Origin: Tunturibacter gelidoferens
GTDB lineage: Bacteria > Acidobacteriota > Terriglobia > Terriglobales > Acidobacteriaceae
DNA length: 64,000 nucleotides
Direction: 5' to 3'
Assembly (NCBI RefSeq): GCF_040358255.1
Contig: NZ_CP132938.1
Span: forward strand, 1,550,001 to 1,614,000
Each line of letters opens with the position of its first letter. Within the stretch, counting starts at the first letter, position 1. Positions 52,269 to 61,473 of this stretch are shown piece by piece. A program made the position numbers and the translations under genes. The notes beneath the pieces were generated by a model. It saw only the letters and a program-made list of their open reading frames with translations. It did no database searches and was not told the DNA's origin.

Positions 52269-55262
52269 ATGAAGAAGTGCGCGATCAGGGCCGGCTTGCT
52301 GGCGGCGGCGGTGGCTGGGGTTTGGGGCTGGACTTGTGGCAGGGTGTGGGCGCAGGGATTTGGTCCAGACTCTGATTCCTTGTCGGGTGGAACGACGGGA
52401 AAGCGGCCGATGACGTTTGCGGACCTGCAGCGGATGAAGCGGGTGAGTGATCCGCAGGTTTCGCCGAGCGGCAGGTGGGTGATGTTTTCGGCGATGGATG
52501 TCGATCTTGAGAAGAATACGAAGGTGAATCATCTTTGGGTGGTGCCGATGGCGGCTGTGCCTGCGGACGGCCAAGGAAAAGCAGATTCCTCCGCTGCGCT
52601 GCGGAATGACAACCTGAAAAATGGGAGTGAGCGGCAGGCAGATTCCTCCGCTGCGCTGCGGAATGAGAACAAGAAAGGCGGGCCCGATGGTCCGGTGAAA
52701 AGCCGCGCTGAGCGGCAGTTGACGTTCTGGAAGGAGGGCGAGTCGGGGGGAAGGTTTTCGCCGGATGGGAAGCAGGTCGCGTTTGTTGCGACTGATAGCG
52801 CGACGGGACTTTCGCAGATCTTTCTGGCGGCGTGGGATGATGCGGCGGGGACGCTGGGGACGCCGAAGCGACTGACCGGTGTGAGCACGGAGGCGGATGG
52901 CGCGGTTTGGTCGCCGAACTCGCAGAGGATCCTGTTTGTGTCTCGGGTGTATCCGGAGTGCAGTGACGAAGCCTCGTGGATGGATGAGGATCTTTGCAAT
53001 AAAAAGAAAGATGATGGTGCGGCAGCAAATCCAGTGAAGGCGCAGGTCTTCGAGCACTTGATGTATCGACACTGGAATAGTTATTTGGGGCCGAAGCGGA
53101 GTCACGTGCTGGTGGTGTCGGCGGCCGATGGAAATGCTGTTCGGGATCTGACTCCGCGAGGGGATATTGGAGATGCGGAGGCTCCGACGTTCACGCTGGG
53201 CGGTCCGGTTGGGTATGCGTGGGCTCCTGGTTCGGAAGAGATTGCTTATGTAACCAATGTTGATCTTGTTCCGGCTGCGAGCACCAATAACGATGTGTTT
53301 ACGCTGCTGCTGGATGATGCGGGTGCGAGGCCGCGCAAGGTTTCGGCTTCTATGGGGAGCGACGATGCGCCGGCTTATTCGCCCGATGGAAAGTATCTCG
53401 CGTTTCGTTCGCAGGCGAGGGCGGCGTATGAGAGCGACCGGTTTCGGCTGATGTTGTTCGATCGTCTCGCCGGAACGACGAAGGAGTTGTTGCCGAAGCT
53501 GGATCGCTGGGTGGATGAGTTTGTGTGGAACCCGGTGAATCCGGAGATCTGTTTTACGAGTGCAGATCACGGGGAGGAGCGCATCTTTTGTACTTATCCG
53601 AATCTGGGCGACTCGCTCTTCGCGCTGCCGGGAAAAGGGGAGTATGGAGAGCTGCAGTTTGCAGCGTTGAAAGATGTTGGCTATGAGCTGGTGGCGACCA
53701 AGATGACGGTGGAGTCGCCGGCTGCGGTGGTGGCGCTGTTTCGGGGAGACGTAAAGGCGTCTGCGGATAGAGATATTCCGAGTGTCTCCAATCAAATTGC
53801 GACGACCGAGGTTCGGCTGACGCATTTGAACGATGACCTGGAGCAGCATCTTGACTTGCCGAAGATGACCAGCTTTACGTTCAGCGGTGCGGAGGGTGCG
53901 CCGGTGCAGGGTTTCATGATTCCGCCGCCGAAGTTCGATGCGGCGAAGAAGTATCCGCTGAAGTTTTTGATTCATGGTGGTCCGCAGGGGGCGTGGGGCG
54001 ATGCGTGGAGTTATCGCTGGAACGCGGAGTTGATGGCGGCGAGCGGGTACGTGGTGGTGATGGTGAATCCGCGCGGGTCGACGGGGTATGGGCAGGCGTT
54101 TGTCGATGGTGTGAACGGCGACTGGGGCGGAAAGCCTTATGTCGATCTGATGAAGGGTCTGGACTTTGCGGAGTCGAAGTTTGCGTTTATCGATAAGACG
54201 CGGGAGTGTGCGCTGGGTGCGAGCTACGGCGGATTTATGGCGAACTGGATTCTGACGCACACGGATCGGTTTGCCTGCATTGTGACGCATGATGGGATGT
54301 TCAATCCGGAGAGCGCGTACGGTACGACGGAGGAGTTGTGGTTCAACGAGTGGGAGTTTCGGAGGCCGGGCGAGGTGGCGCCGGGACAGCCGTGGCGGTA
54401 TGCGGCGGGGCCGGTGGCGAACGATCCTTTCAGGCGGTGGTCGCCGATGCTTGCGATTCAGAGTGCGAAGACGCCGACGCTGGTGGTCCATTCGCAGCGA
54501 GATTATCGGCTGGATGTGTCGGAGGGGTTTCAACTGTTTACGGCGCTGCAGCGGCTGAATGTGCCGAGTAAGATGCTTTATTTTCCGGATGAGGGGCATT
54601 GGGTATTGAAGCCGCAGAACTCGAAGCTCTGGTATGAGACGGTGGGGGATTGGTGCGACAAGTGGACGAAGACGAATCTGTATGCCGCGGTTGCGCCGTC
54701 TACGACAACGCCTGCTTCGAAGGCGGGGACGAAGGTGAAGGGGGCGGCGCATCCGGCTGCTCCGGTGGCCGCGTCTCCGGCTGCTGCAACTGCTTCGCCG
54801 GTGGGTGTACCTGCTGGGCCGAGCGTGGAGGATTCCTCGCAACGGGCTGGGGGCTCTGAGGACTTTACGGTTGCGATCGGTGCTCCGCAGGATGAGGTGA
54901 AGGTGGGATCGGATGCGAGGGTGACGATTGCGCTGAGAAATGTTTCGGACCATCAGGTTGCGTTTGCGCATCGACCGGGCGCGAACAATGCAGAGTTTTC
55001 TTACAGGATCGAGGTAAAAGATGCGGCGGGGCGTGCGGTGGGGTTGACCGCGTATGGGCGTGAGGCGTTGCAGCATCAGGAGGAGGAGAGCCGTACCGTG
55101 GAGTTTGTGCAGCCGGGGAAGGCCGCGGTGCAGACGGCGCATCTGGAGAAGCTGGTGAATATAAACAGGCCGGGACGATACACCGTGCAGGTGTTTCGGA
55201 AGGATGCAAAGAGTGGCGCGGTGGTGCGGTCGAATGAGTTGACGCTGAATGTGGTGCCCTGA
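52269..55262 (+). CDS. S9-family prolyl oligopeptidase/dipeptidyl peptidase, secreted
   Basis: A 997-residue exported serine peptidase. The signal (LLAAAVAGVWGWTCGRVWAQ) is followed by a beta-propeller built on PSGRWVMFSAMDVD and SPDGKYLAF repeats. The alpha/beta-hydrolase domain has Ser in GASYGGFMAN (about 650), Asp in SQRDYRLD (about 743) and His in EGHWV (about 776). After it come a Pro/Ala/Thr linker (residues 810-860) and an extra beta domain (VKVGSDARVTIALRNVSDHQ). Near residue 104 two copies of a REP-like repeat are read in frame. Family members cut short peptides in the periplasm. Confidence 0.92.
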   Translation: MKKCAIRAGLLAAAVAGVWGWTCGRVWAQGFGPDSDSLSGGTTGKRPMTFADLQRMKRVSDPQVSPSGRWVMFSAMDVDLEKNTKVNHLWVVPMAAVPADGQGKADSSAALRNDNLKNGSERQADSSAALRNENKKGGPDGPVKSRAERQLTFWKEGESGGRFSPDGKQVAFVATDSATGLSQIFLAAWDDAAGTLGTPKRLTGVSTEADGAVWSPNSQRILFVSRVYPECSDEASWMDEDLCNKKKDDGAAANPVKAQVFEHLMYRHWNSYLGPKRSHVLVVSAADGNAVRDLTPRGDIGDAEAPTFTLGGPVGYAWAPGSEEIAYVTNVDLVPAASTNNDVFTLLLDDAGARPRKVSASMGSDDAPAYSPDGKYLAFRSQARAAYESDRFRLMLFDRLAGTTKELLPKLDRWVDEFVWNPVNPEICFTSADHGEERIFCTYPNLGDSLFALPGKGEYGELQFAALKDVGYELVATKMTVESPAAVVALFRGDVKASADRDIPSVSNQIATTEVRLTHLNDDLEQHLDLPKMTSFTFSGAEGAPVQGFMIPPPKFDAAKKYPLKFLIHGGPQGAWGDAWSYRWNAELMAASGYVVVMVNPRGSTGYGQAFVDGVNGDWGGKPYVDLMKGLDFAESKFAFIDKTRECALGASYGGFMANWILTHTDRFACIVTHDGMFNPESAYGTTEELWFNEWEFRRPGEVAPGQPWRYAAGPVANDPFRRWSPMLAIQSAKTPTLVVHSQRDYRLDVSEGFQLFTALQRLNVPSKMLYFPDEGHWVLKPQNSKLWYETVGDWCDKWTKTNLYAAVAPSTTTPASKAGTKVKGAAHPAAPVAASPAAATASPVGVPAGPSVEDSSQRAGGSEDFTVAIGAPQDEVKVGSDARVTIALRNVSDHQVAFAHRPGANNAEFSYRIEVKDAAGRAVGLTAYGREALQHQEEESRTVEFVQPGKAAVQTAHLEKLVNINRPGRYTVQVFRKDAKSGAVVRSNELTLNVVP
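52581..52667. repeat. two in-frame 30-bp REP-like copies inside the S9 peptidase
   Basis: The run GCAGATTCCTCCGCTGCGCT occurs at 52581 and 52638, each continuing to GCGGAATGA, with a period of 57 bp (19 codons). Both encode ADSSAALRN. It is a GC hairpin like the intergenic REP units but here it is translated. Confidence 0.85.
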
Positions 55263-55284
55263 TGACGTCGGGTGGAGGAGAAAG

Positions 55285-55350
55285 CAAAATACGGGGGTCT
55301 CTCCACTGCGCGGTTCACGATGAGACTGTGAACGCTTCGGTCGAGATGAC
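55285..55350. repeat. hairpin repeat B, copy B1
   Basis: GGGGGTCTCTCCACTGCG, arm GTTCAC, loop GATGAGACT, arm GTGAAC, then CTTCGGTCGAGATGAC. It follows the peptidase stop by 23 bp. The ends match B2 while the arms differ. Confidence 0.8.
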
Positions 55351-55437
55351 AATATTTCCTGCGGGGCGGCGAAGAACAAAGGCGCAAAAATCGCCGAGGG
55401 AAAAGCCGTTGGGTGAAAATAGGTTCGAGGGATTGTG

Positions 55438-56058
55438 ATGGCGTTTGCGCGGCCGAAGAAGCGGGAGCCGGTGGGTGAGGCTGGGTTGTTCGAGTATGCG
55501 GTGGGAACATTGGCGCGACGGATGCGGACGGTGCGGGATCTGCGGCGGTTGATGAAGACTCGCGCGGAGGAGGGTGAGGCGGGGGAGCGCGCGATGGATG
55601 CGGTGATCGTGCGGTTGAAGGAGTTGAACTATTTGAGCGATACGCGGTTTGCCGAGGACTACACTCGGGTGCGGAAGGAGCATGAGAAGTTTGGGAAGAG
55701 ACGGGTGCAGCAGGATTTGATGATGAAGGGTGTGGAGAAGGAGTTGGTGGCCTCGACGTTGGAGTCGGCGTATGAGGATGTGGATGAGGTGGGGCTGGCG
55801 CGACAGTATATTGCGCGGAAGCGGATGAAGAAGCCTGGTGGGGAGAGTGCTCAGAAGGAGACGGTGCGGACGATGAACCGGCTGATGCGGGCGGGGTTTT
55901 CTTCGAATGCGATCTTTAAGGTGCTGAAGGCGTGGGAGCTTCCGGAGGAGGCTTTGGCGGGTGTGGAGGAGGGTGGGGTGGATTCGGACTCGTATGCGGA
56001 GTTGGAGGAGCGGGCGGGGGACTCGGATAGTTATGCGAAGCAGAATGAAGAGGAGTGA
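55438..56058 (+). CDS. recX: RecX-family regulatory protein
   Basis: A 206-residue RecX. The three-helix repeats are visible, for example LFEYAVGTLARRMRTVRDLRRLMK and IVRLKELNYLSDTRFAEDYTRVR. RecX inhibits RecA filaments. recA is not in the window. The C-terminal 30 residues are an acidic tail with two SDSYAxxE-like repeats (SDSYAELEERAGDSDSYAK), which is unusual for the family. ATG 55438 is chosen; GTG 55435 is directly upstream. Confidence 0.9.
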   Translation: MAFARPKKREPVGEAGLFEYAVGTLARRMRTVRDLRRLMKTRAEEGEAGERAMDAVIVRLKELNYLSDTRFAEDYTRVRKEHEKFGKRRVQQDLMMKGVEKELVASTLESAYEDVDEVGLARQYIARKRMKKPGGESAQKETVRTMNRLMRAGFSSNAIFKVLKAWELPEEALAGVEEGGVDSDSYAELEERAGDSDSYAKQNEEE

Positions 56059-56061
56059 TTT

Positions 56062-56256
56062 TGTCCTGCCGGACGGGCCCACTGCGCGTGGGGCGGGCGT
56101 TCGCACGCCTTTTTACTGCTTCGCGTGGTGCTCCCGTTGGTCGCGAAGGAAGCTGATTCCGACCAACGGGAGGCTCTATGGTGTTCGTCCTACCAAGACC
56201 GGTATACCCGTCACGAAGTGACCGCGCTCCGCGTAGGAGGCCCGTCCGGCGGGACA
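56062..56256. repeat. dispersed element A, copy A3
   Basis: 195 bp from TGTCCTGCC to GGCGGGACA. Left module: GGGCGTTCGCACGCC followed by T5. Core: 13-bp perfect arms CTCCCGTTGGTCG and CGACCAACGGGAG. Right module: GTCACGAAGTGACC. It begins four bases after the recX stop. Confidence 0.82.
56095..56114 (+). terminator. intrinsic terminator carried by element A3
   Basis: GGCGT, loop TCGC, ACGCC, then TTTTT. It is oriented to stop transcription of recX. The same structure, with loop TCAC, is in A4 behind mntH. Confidence 0.72.
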
Positions 56257-56267
56257 TCTCTTTAGAG

Positions 56268-56651
56268 TCAGTAGTCGCCGCGGAAGCTGTGGATGAGACG
56301 GCGGTCGCGTTTGCTGGGGCGCTTAGAAGGGGCAGCGTAGGCGATGGGGCCGAGGAGTTTGCGCTCTTCGGCGGCTTTGCGGCGAGCCTCTTTGCTGGCT
56401 TCGGTCTCGCGGTAGAGGGTTTGAGCTACGGCTGCGGAGCCGCGCTGCTGGCTTAGGGCGAGGACTTCTACTTCGAACTCGCCGGCTTCGTTTTTGATTC
56501 GGAGCATGTCGCCGAGGCGGACCTCGCGGGAGGGCTTGGCGGAGAGGTTGTTTGAGGAGATGCGGTTCATGTCGCAGGCTTTGGAGGCCTGCTCGCGGGT
56601 CTTGAAGAAGCGGGCGGCCCAGAGCCACTTGTCGATGCGGGTGCCGGTCAT
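56268..56651 (-). CDS. S4-domain RNA-binding protein (Hsp15-like)
   Basis: A 127-residue protein whose first 70 residues are an S4 domain (RIDKWLWAARFFKTREQASKA, then PSREVRLGDMLRIKN). A basic helical tail rich in Arg and Lys follows (EARRKAAEERKLL). Hsp15 rescues 50S subunits carrying stalled peptidyl-tRNA. The 3' end abuts element A3. It is followed upstream by a small membrane protein gene on the same strand. Confidence 0.88.
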   Translation of the reverse strand: MTGTRIDKWLWAARFFKTREQASKACDMNRISSNNLSAKPSREVRLGDMLRIKNEAGEFEVEVLALSQQRGSAAVAQTLYRETEASKEARRKAAEERKLLGPIAYAAPSKRPSKRDRRLIHSFRGDY

Positions 56652-56699
56652 GGATCTATTTTCTTCTACTTCCGTTTCTTCTACTTCTGCGATGAGGTG

Positions 56700-56891
56700 C
56701 TAGATGGCGCGGAGCATGCGGACGGGGAGATAGAAGAGGGCGGCGATGAGTTCGAAGGTGCCGCCGACTACGATGCCTACGAGGCGGAAGGGCAGGAGGA
56801 TCAGCCAGATCAGGGGGTAGAGCAGGAGGGCTGCCAGGGCGAGCGGCCAGCAGACGACCATGAGGATCAAAAAGAGCAGAAGGTTGAGCAT
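56700..56891 (-). CDS. 63-residue membrane protein
   Basis: A very hydrophobic protein with two predicted spans (LNLLLFLILMVVCWPLALAALLLYPLIWLILL and VGIVVGGTFELIAALFY), ending VRMLRAI. ATG 56891 has AGGAG ten bases upstream; the longer frame to 57077 is only a shadow of the opposite gene. Family not recognised. Confidence 0.6.
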   Translation of the reverse strand: MLNLLLFLILMVVCWPLALAALLLYPLIWLILLPFRLVGIVVGGTFELIAALFYLPVRMLRAI

Positions 56892-56961
56892 CGGTGTTTC
56901 TCTCCTGAGGAGATTAACGGTGAGGGTGGGGGAAAAGTTCCGTTGGGTGGATGATAGGGGG

Positions 56962-57882
56962 ATGGCGGAGAGTGGGTTGCAGCGGGTGGTGGGGGTGGAC
57001 TGGTCGGGCGACAAGGGGCCGGGGCAACGGAGGAAGATCTGGGCGGGGGTTTGGACGGCTTCCTCTAAGGGCGGCAAAGTAACGCTGGAGAGTGGGCGGA
57101 CGAGGGAGGAGTTGATGGCTTGGTTGGTGGAGATGAGCCGCGAGACGCCGCGGATGGTGGTGGGGTTTGATTTTTCGTTTAGTTATCCGGCGTGGTTTTT
57201 ACGGGAGCTGGGGATTGGGTCGGCGCCGGAGTTCTGGGAGTTGGTGGCGGGCGGGCGCGGGGAGGAGTGGCTGCATCGGGACTGTGAGGATGTGCGGTTT
57301 TGGGGGAGGGTGGGGCCGATGCGGCATGGAAAGAAGCCGGCGGAGTTCAGTGGGGAGCATGCGCACAGGATGTTGCGGAGGGCAGAGACGGTGTTGAAGG
57401 TGAGGGCGGAGATGACGGATCCGCTGCAGGTGGCGAAGATTGCGGGGATTGCGCCGAAGTCGGTGTTTCAGATTGGCGGGGCGGGGGCGGTGGGGACGGC
57501 TTCGCTGCGGGGGATGCCGGGGTTGCTGGTTTTGCGGGCGGCGGGGTTTCGGATATGGCCGTATGATGAGCCGGATGTGAAGCGGGCGCCGTTGGTGGTG
57601 GAGATCTATACGCGGCTGATGACGGGGGCGGTGACGAAGAGCTCGGAGGTGGCGCGGACGGCTTATCTTGCGAAGAAGCGGAGGGAGAGTGCGCTGTATG
57701 CTGGGCTGTCGCGAGGAGTGGTGGCGAAGGCGCGGGCTTCAGAGGATGCGTTCGATGCGCTGGTGAGTGCGATGGTGATGGTGGAGCATCGCGGGGAGTT
57801 TGCGGGGTTGAGGAAGACGGAGGATGAGGTGTTTCGGATGGAGGGGCAGACGTGGGTGCCGGGGTTGGCTCCGCTACACTGA
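56962..57882 (+). CDS. DUF429-family RNase H-like protein
   Basis: A 306-residue protein with the DUF429 pattern. Acidic residues sit where RNase H folds have theirs: VVGVDWSGDK at residue 10, GFDFSFSYP and EDAFDALVSAMVMVEH near the end. The nuclease function is inferred from the fold; none is proven. ATG 56962 has a G-rich run directly upstream and the frame extends to 56860, so the start is uncertain. It is divergent from the 63-residue protein. Confidence 0.78.
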   Translation: MAESGLQRVVGVDWSGDKGPGQRRKIWAGVWTASSKGGKVTLESGRTREELMAWLVEMSRETPRMVVGFDFSFSYPAWFLRELGIGSAPEFWELVAGGRGEEWLHRDCEDVRFWGRVGPMRHGKKPAEFSGEHAHRMLRRAETVLKVRAEMTDPLQVAKIAGIAPKSVFQIGGAGAVGTASLRGMPGLLVLRAAGFRIWPYDEPDVKRAPLVVEIYTRLMTGAVTKSSEVARTAYLAKKRRESALYAGLSRGVVAKARASEDAFDALVSAMVMVEHRGEFAGLRKTEDEVFRMEGQTWVPGLAPLH

Positions 57883-57899
57883 ACGAGCCGGAGAGCTAA

Positions 57900-58313
57900 A
57901 TGAAAGCAAATCTGCTGACGCTTGCTGTCGTTATCTTTACGCTTGGTCTTCTTCTGACCCATGCGCACGATGTGGTTTGGAGCACGGCGAAGGTGATTGG
58001 CGCGGTGATTATCGGGGTATCTTTTCCGTTGTTTGTGCTGGCTCGGTGGCAACTGGGCAGTTCGTTTTCGATCAAGGCGAAGGCTGGACGGCTGGTAACG
58101 ACGGGGCTGTACTCGCGGATTCGCAATCCGATTTATCTTTTTGGAGGATTGTTCACGGTGGGACTGTCGCTTTTCGTATCGGTCTGGGGTCCTCTGGTGG
58201 TGGCGTTGGTGATTGTGCCGTTACAGGTCGTGAGGTCGCGGAGAGAAGAGCAGGTTTTGGCTGGGGCGTTTGGGGAAGAGTATGCGCGGTACAAGAGCAG
58301 GACGTGGTTTTGA
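57900..58313 (+). CDS. isoprenylcysteine methyltransferase-like membrane protein
   Basis: A 137-residue protein with three hydrophobic helices and the ICMT/PEMT signature: LGSSFSIKAKAGRLVTTGLYSRIRNPIY followed by RSRREEQVLAGAFGEEYARYKSRT. These methylate lipids or prenyl groups using SAM; the substrate in bacteria is mostly unknown. It lies 17 bp after the DUF429 gene and 31 bp before alaS, so all three may share a transcript. Confidence 0.85.
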   Translation: MKANLLTLAVVIFTLGLLLTHAHDVVWSTAKVIGAVIIGVSFPLFVLARWQLGSSFSIKAKAGRLVTTGLYSRIRNPIYLFGGLFTVGLSLFVSVWGPLVVALVIVPLQVVRSRREEQVLAGAFGEEYARYKSRTWF

Positions 58314-58344
58314 GGTGCGGGCTCGCTGGTAGACTTTAAGGTCT

Positions 58345-61305
58345 ATGATCAATCGTTCGGGCAGCCAGATTCGGGAAGATTTTTTGCGGTTTTTTGAGGG
58401 CAAGGTGTCCGAAGCGACCGGACAGGGGCACAGGCGGGTGCACTCTTCTTCGCTGGTGCCGGTGAACGATCCTACGCTGCTGTTTACCAATGCGGGGATG
58501 AATCAGTTCAAGGATGTTTTTCTTGGGAACGAGAAGCGGGATTACACGCGGGCGGTGAGCTCGCAGAAGTGTGTGCGGGCAGGTGGTAAGCATAACGATC
58601 TTGAGAACGTTGGGTTTACGCGGCGGCACCATACTTTCTTCGAGATGCTGGGGAATTTTTCGTTCGGGGACTACTTCAAGAAGGATGCGATTGCTTATGC
58701 GTGGGAGCTGCTGACTTCGAATCACGATCATTGCTTTGGGATCGATCCTTCGCGCCTTTACGTGACGATCTTTGAGGGGGATGCGAAGGTTCCGCGGGAT
58801 GATGAGGCGGAGAGGTTCTGGATCGAGATTGGCGTGCCGAAGGAGAGGATCTTTGGGATGCGGGCCAAGGATAACTTCTGGCAGATGGGGGATACGGGGC
58901 CTTGTGGGCCTTGTAGTGAGATCTTCTACGACCTGGGAGTTGAGGCTGCGGAGGAGGCGGGAGTTGATAAGCCGTTTCCGTTGGATGAGCAGCGGTATGT
59001 CGAGGTCTGGAATCTGGTGTTCATGCAGTTTGATCGGAGCAGCGATGGGACGCTGACGCCGTTGCCGAAGCCTTCGATCGATACGGGCATGGGGTTGGAG
59101 CGGGTTGCGGCGGTGCTGCAGGGTGTGCTGTCGAACTTTGAGACGGATCTGTTTACTCCGCTGATCAAGCGCGCGGAGAAGTTGACTGGGCATAAGGTTG
59201 AGCCAGAGCACGAGGTGGATGAGAGGTCGCGGGCGAGTCTGCGGATTATTGCGGACCATGCTCGGGCGGCTACGTTTTTGATCTCGGATGGGGTGCATCC
59301 TGCGAATGATGGTCGTGGGTATGTGCTGCGGAAGATTCTGCGGCGTGGGATTCGGCATGGACGGCTGCTGGGGCAGGAGAAGCCGTTTATGTACCAGATG
59401 GTGTTTGCGGTTCGGGATGAGATGCAGGTGGCCTATCCGGAGTTGAGGGAGTCGGCTGAGCGGGTGAGTAAGGTGGTGCTGGCGGAGGAGGAGCAGTTTG
59501 CTAGGGTCATGGAGGCTGGATCTGCCCGCTTACAGACCCTCTTCGATGCGCAGCGTTCAGCATGGTCCGATCCAATCCGATTTCAGATTTCTAAGTTCGT
59601 AGAAGAAGCCAGAGTTGCCCGTCCCAATACGACTTTGGTTGCTACTGAAATACTCGATGAGTCTGTTAGCAAGCAGAGCTGGTCACCATTCTTTGCAGCG
59701 ATAGATCAAGCTTCGATTTCCCAAGATAGCAAGATGTCTTACAAGACTTCTTCCAAGTCGTGGAGCTTTGGGCCATCGGTTCCAGGCGATCAGCTATTTC
59801 GTTTGTACGAGACTTACGGTCTACCACTGGACTTTATGGTCGATGCGGCGCGGGATGCAGTCATTCAATTCGATATGGCTGGATTCGACGCGGCGAAGGA
59901 AGAGGAGCAGCAGCGGGCGCGTGCGAGTTGGAAGGGTGGGTCGCAGAAGTCGGCGGCGCCGGTTTATCGGGAGTTGCCGAAGACGGAGTTTGAAGGGTAC
60001 TCGACGCTGCGGGTGGATGGGGCGAAGGTGCTGGCGCTTGTGAAGGATGGCGTTGGTGTGCCGGAGTTGAAGGGCGGCGAGACGGGTGAGGTGGTGCTCG
60101 ATACTACGAGTTTCTATGCGGACTCGGGTGGGCAGGTTGGGGATGTGGGGTGGCTGTATTCGGGAGACCACAACCTGGTGGTGGCTGAGGTGAGTGGCGC
60201 GACCAAGCCGGTGCAGGGGGTGTTTGCGCATAAGGTGAGGGCGAATCAGACGATTGCGGTGGGCGATACGGTGGACACGGTGGTCGATGCAGCGACGCGG
60301 GCGGCGACGACGCGGAATCATACGGGGACGCATCTGTTGCATGCGGCGTTGCGCGAGGTGCTGGGCAAGCATGTGAAGCAGGCGGGGTCGTTGAACGATG
60401 CGACGCGGCTGCGGTTTGATTTTTCGCACTTCACGGGTGTGGCCGAGGAGGAGCTGCGCGAGGTTGAGGAGATTGTGAACCGGCAGGTGATGGCGAACTC
60501 GAAGGTGGAGACGCTGGTGGATGTGCCGATCGATGTGGCGGTGAATGAGCTTGGCGCAATGGCGCTGTTCGGGGAGAAGTATGGCGAGAAGGTGCGGGTG
60601 GTGACAATCGGTGGGCCCGGCGGCTTTTCGACGGAGCTTTGTGGCGGGATTCATACCCGGGCTACGGGGGAGATTGGGCTGATCAAGATTGTGGGGGAGG
60701 GGTCGGTGTCTTCGGGGGTGCGGAGGGTGGAGGCGGTGAGTGGGACGGGGGCGTTGCATGAGTTCCGGAGGGATTTTGAGGTGGCTCGTGTGGTGGGGGC
60801 TTTTGTGGGTTCGGGGGCGGGGAGTTCGTCTGAGGGGGTGACGCCGGCGGAGGCTCTGCGTGCGCGGATTGCGGCGCAGGAGGAGGAGATGAAGAAGCTA
60901 AGGCGGGAGCTGGATGCGGTGCGGATGAAGTCGGCTTCGGCTTCTCTATCTGACGCTGGCGCGTCTGCTGTGGAGGTGAAGGGTGTGAAGGTGCTGGCGC
61001 AGAGGGTGGATGGTGTGGAGAAGGCGCAGATGCGGGAGCTGGTGGATTCGCTGCGTATCAAGTTGGGGAGTGGTGTGGTGGTGCTGGGGGCTGCGGTGGA
61101 GGGGAAGGTTTCGCTGATTGTGGGGGTGACGAAGGATCTTACAGCGCGGGTGCAGGCTGGGAAGGTTGTTGGACTGCTGGCGGCGCAGGTTGGGGGAAAG
61201 GGTGGGGGAAGGCCTGATCTGGCGGAGGCTGGCGGGAGCGATGTGGGTTCGCTGGATGCTGCGTTGAAGGGTGCGGTTGAGGTGGTTGGCGGGTTGCTGG
61301 GTTAG
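58345..61305 (+). CDS. alaS: alanyl-tRNA synthetase with an extra internal block
   Basis: A 986-residue AlaRS, about 100 longer than usual. The aminoacylation core begins [19 protein letters not shown] with [20 protein letters not shown]. The editing site has [10 protein letters not shown] at about 656 and [11 protein letters not shown] at about 766, and the C-terminal C-Ala region ends [19 protein letters not shown]. Between residues 393 and 470, before the conserved [12 protein letters not shown], lies an insertion of about 60 residues (for example [20 protein letters not shown]). Its codons (TCT, TCC, ATA, TTA, CGT) differ sharply from the rest, which is almost all G-ending. This block is likely foreign. 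Confidence 0.95.
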   Translation: MINRSGSQIREDFLRFFEGKVSEATGQGHRRVHSSSLVPVNDPTLLFTNAGMNQFKDVFLGNEKRDYTRAVSSQKCVRAGGKHNDLENVGFTRRHHTFFEMLGNFSFGDYFKKDAIAYAWELLTSNHDHCFGIDPSRLYVTIFEGDAKVPRDDEAERFWIEIGVPKERIFGMRAKDNFWQMGDTGPCGPCSEIFYDLGVEAAEEAGVDKPFPLDEQRYVEVWNLVFMQFDRSSDGTLTPLPKPSIDTGMGLERVAAVLQGVLSNFETDLFTPLIKRAEKLTGHKVEPEHEVDERSRASLRIIADHARAATFLISDGVHPANDGRGYVLRKILRRGIRHGRLLGQEKPFMYQMVFAVRDEMQVAYPELRESAERVSKVVLAEEEQFARVMEAGSARLQTLFDAQRSAWSDPIRFQISKFVEEARVARPNTTLVATEILDESVSKQSWSPFFAAIDQASISQDSKMSYKTSSKSWSFGPSVPGDQLFRLYETYGLPLDFMVDAARDAVIQFDMAGFDAAKEEEQQRARASWKGGSQKSAAPVYRELPKTEFEGYSTLRVDGAKVLALVKDGVGVPELKGGETGEVVLDTTSFYADSGGQVGDVGWLYSGDHNLVVAEVSGATKPVQGVFAHKVRANQTIAVGDTVDTVVDAATRAATTRNHTGTHLLHAALREVLGKHVKQAGSLNDATRLRFDFSHFTGVAEEELREVEEIVNRQVMANSKVETLVDVPIDVAVNELGAMALFGEKYGEKVRVVTIGGPGGFSTELCGGIHTRATGEIGLIKIVGEGSVSSGVRRVEAVSGTGALHEFRRDFEVARVVGAFVGSGAGSSSEGVTPAEALRARIAAQEEEMKKLRRELDAVRMKSASASLSDAGASAVEVKGVKVLAQRVDGVEKAQMRELVDSLRIKLGSGVVVLGAAVEGKVSLIVGVTKDLTARVQAGKVVGLLAAQVGGKGGGRPDLAEAGGSDVGSLDAALKGAVEVVGGLLG

Positions 61306-61332
61306 AATGCCAGTGCTTTTCTGGTTGTTCGA

Positions 61333-61400
61333 GCAAAATGCGGGGGTCTCTCCACTGCGCAGCGAACGGTGAGACTGTTCGCTGCTTCGGTCGAGATGAC
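61333..61400. repeat. hairpin repeat B, copy B2
   Basis: GGGGGTCTCTCCACTGC, arm GCAGCGAAC, loop GGTGAGACT, arm GTTCGCTGC, then TTCGGTCGAGATGAC. The nine-base arms are perfect and differ from B1. Confidence 0.8.
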
Positions 61401-61473
61401 GAAGTTTTTCGATAGCCGGCGAGGGGCGTGAAGCGTCGGAGGTGGTTGGCGGTTTGCTGGGTTAAGTGCTGGG

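Noticed and set aside
51900..55379. 1159-residue open frame on the minus strand opposite the S9 peptidase
   Set aside because: It covers the whole peptidase gene, which has signal peptide, catalytic triad and normal codon use. The opposite frame is full of Arg, His, Pro and Ile in long runs, the pattern expected as an antisense shadow in a G-rich coding strand.
59518..59880. Intein or group I/II intron in alaS
   Set aside because: The block is in frame and lacks an intein Cys/Ser start, a terminal His-Asn and any homing-endonuclease motif. There is no intron structure, and translation through it restores the AlaRS sequence.
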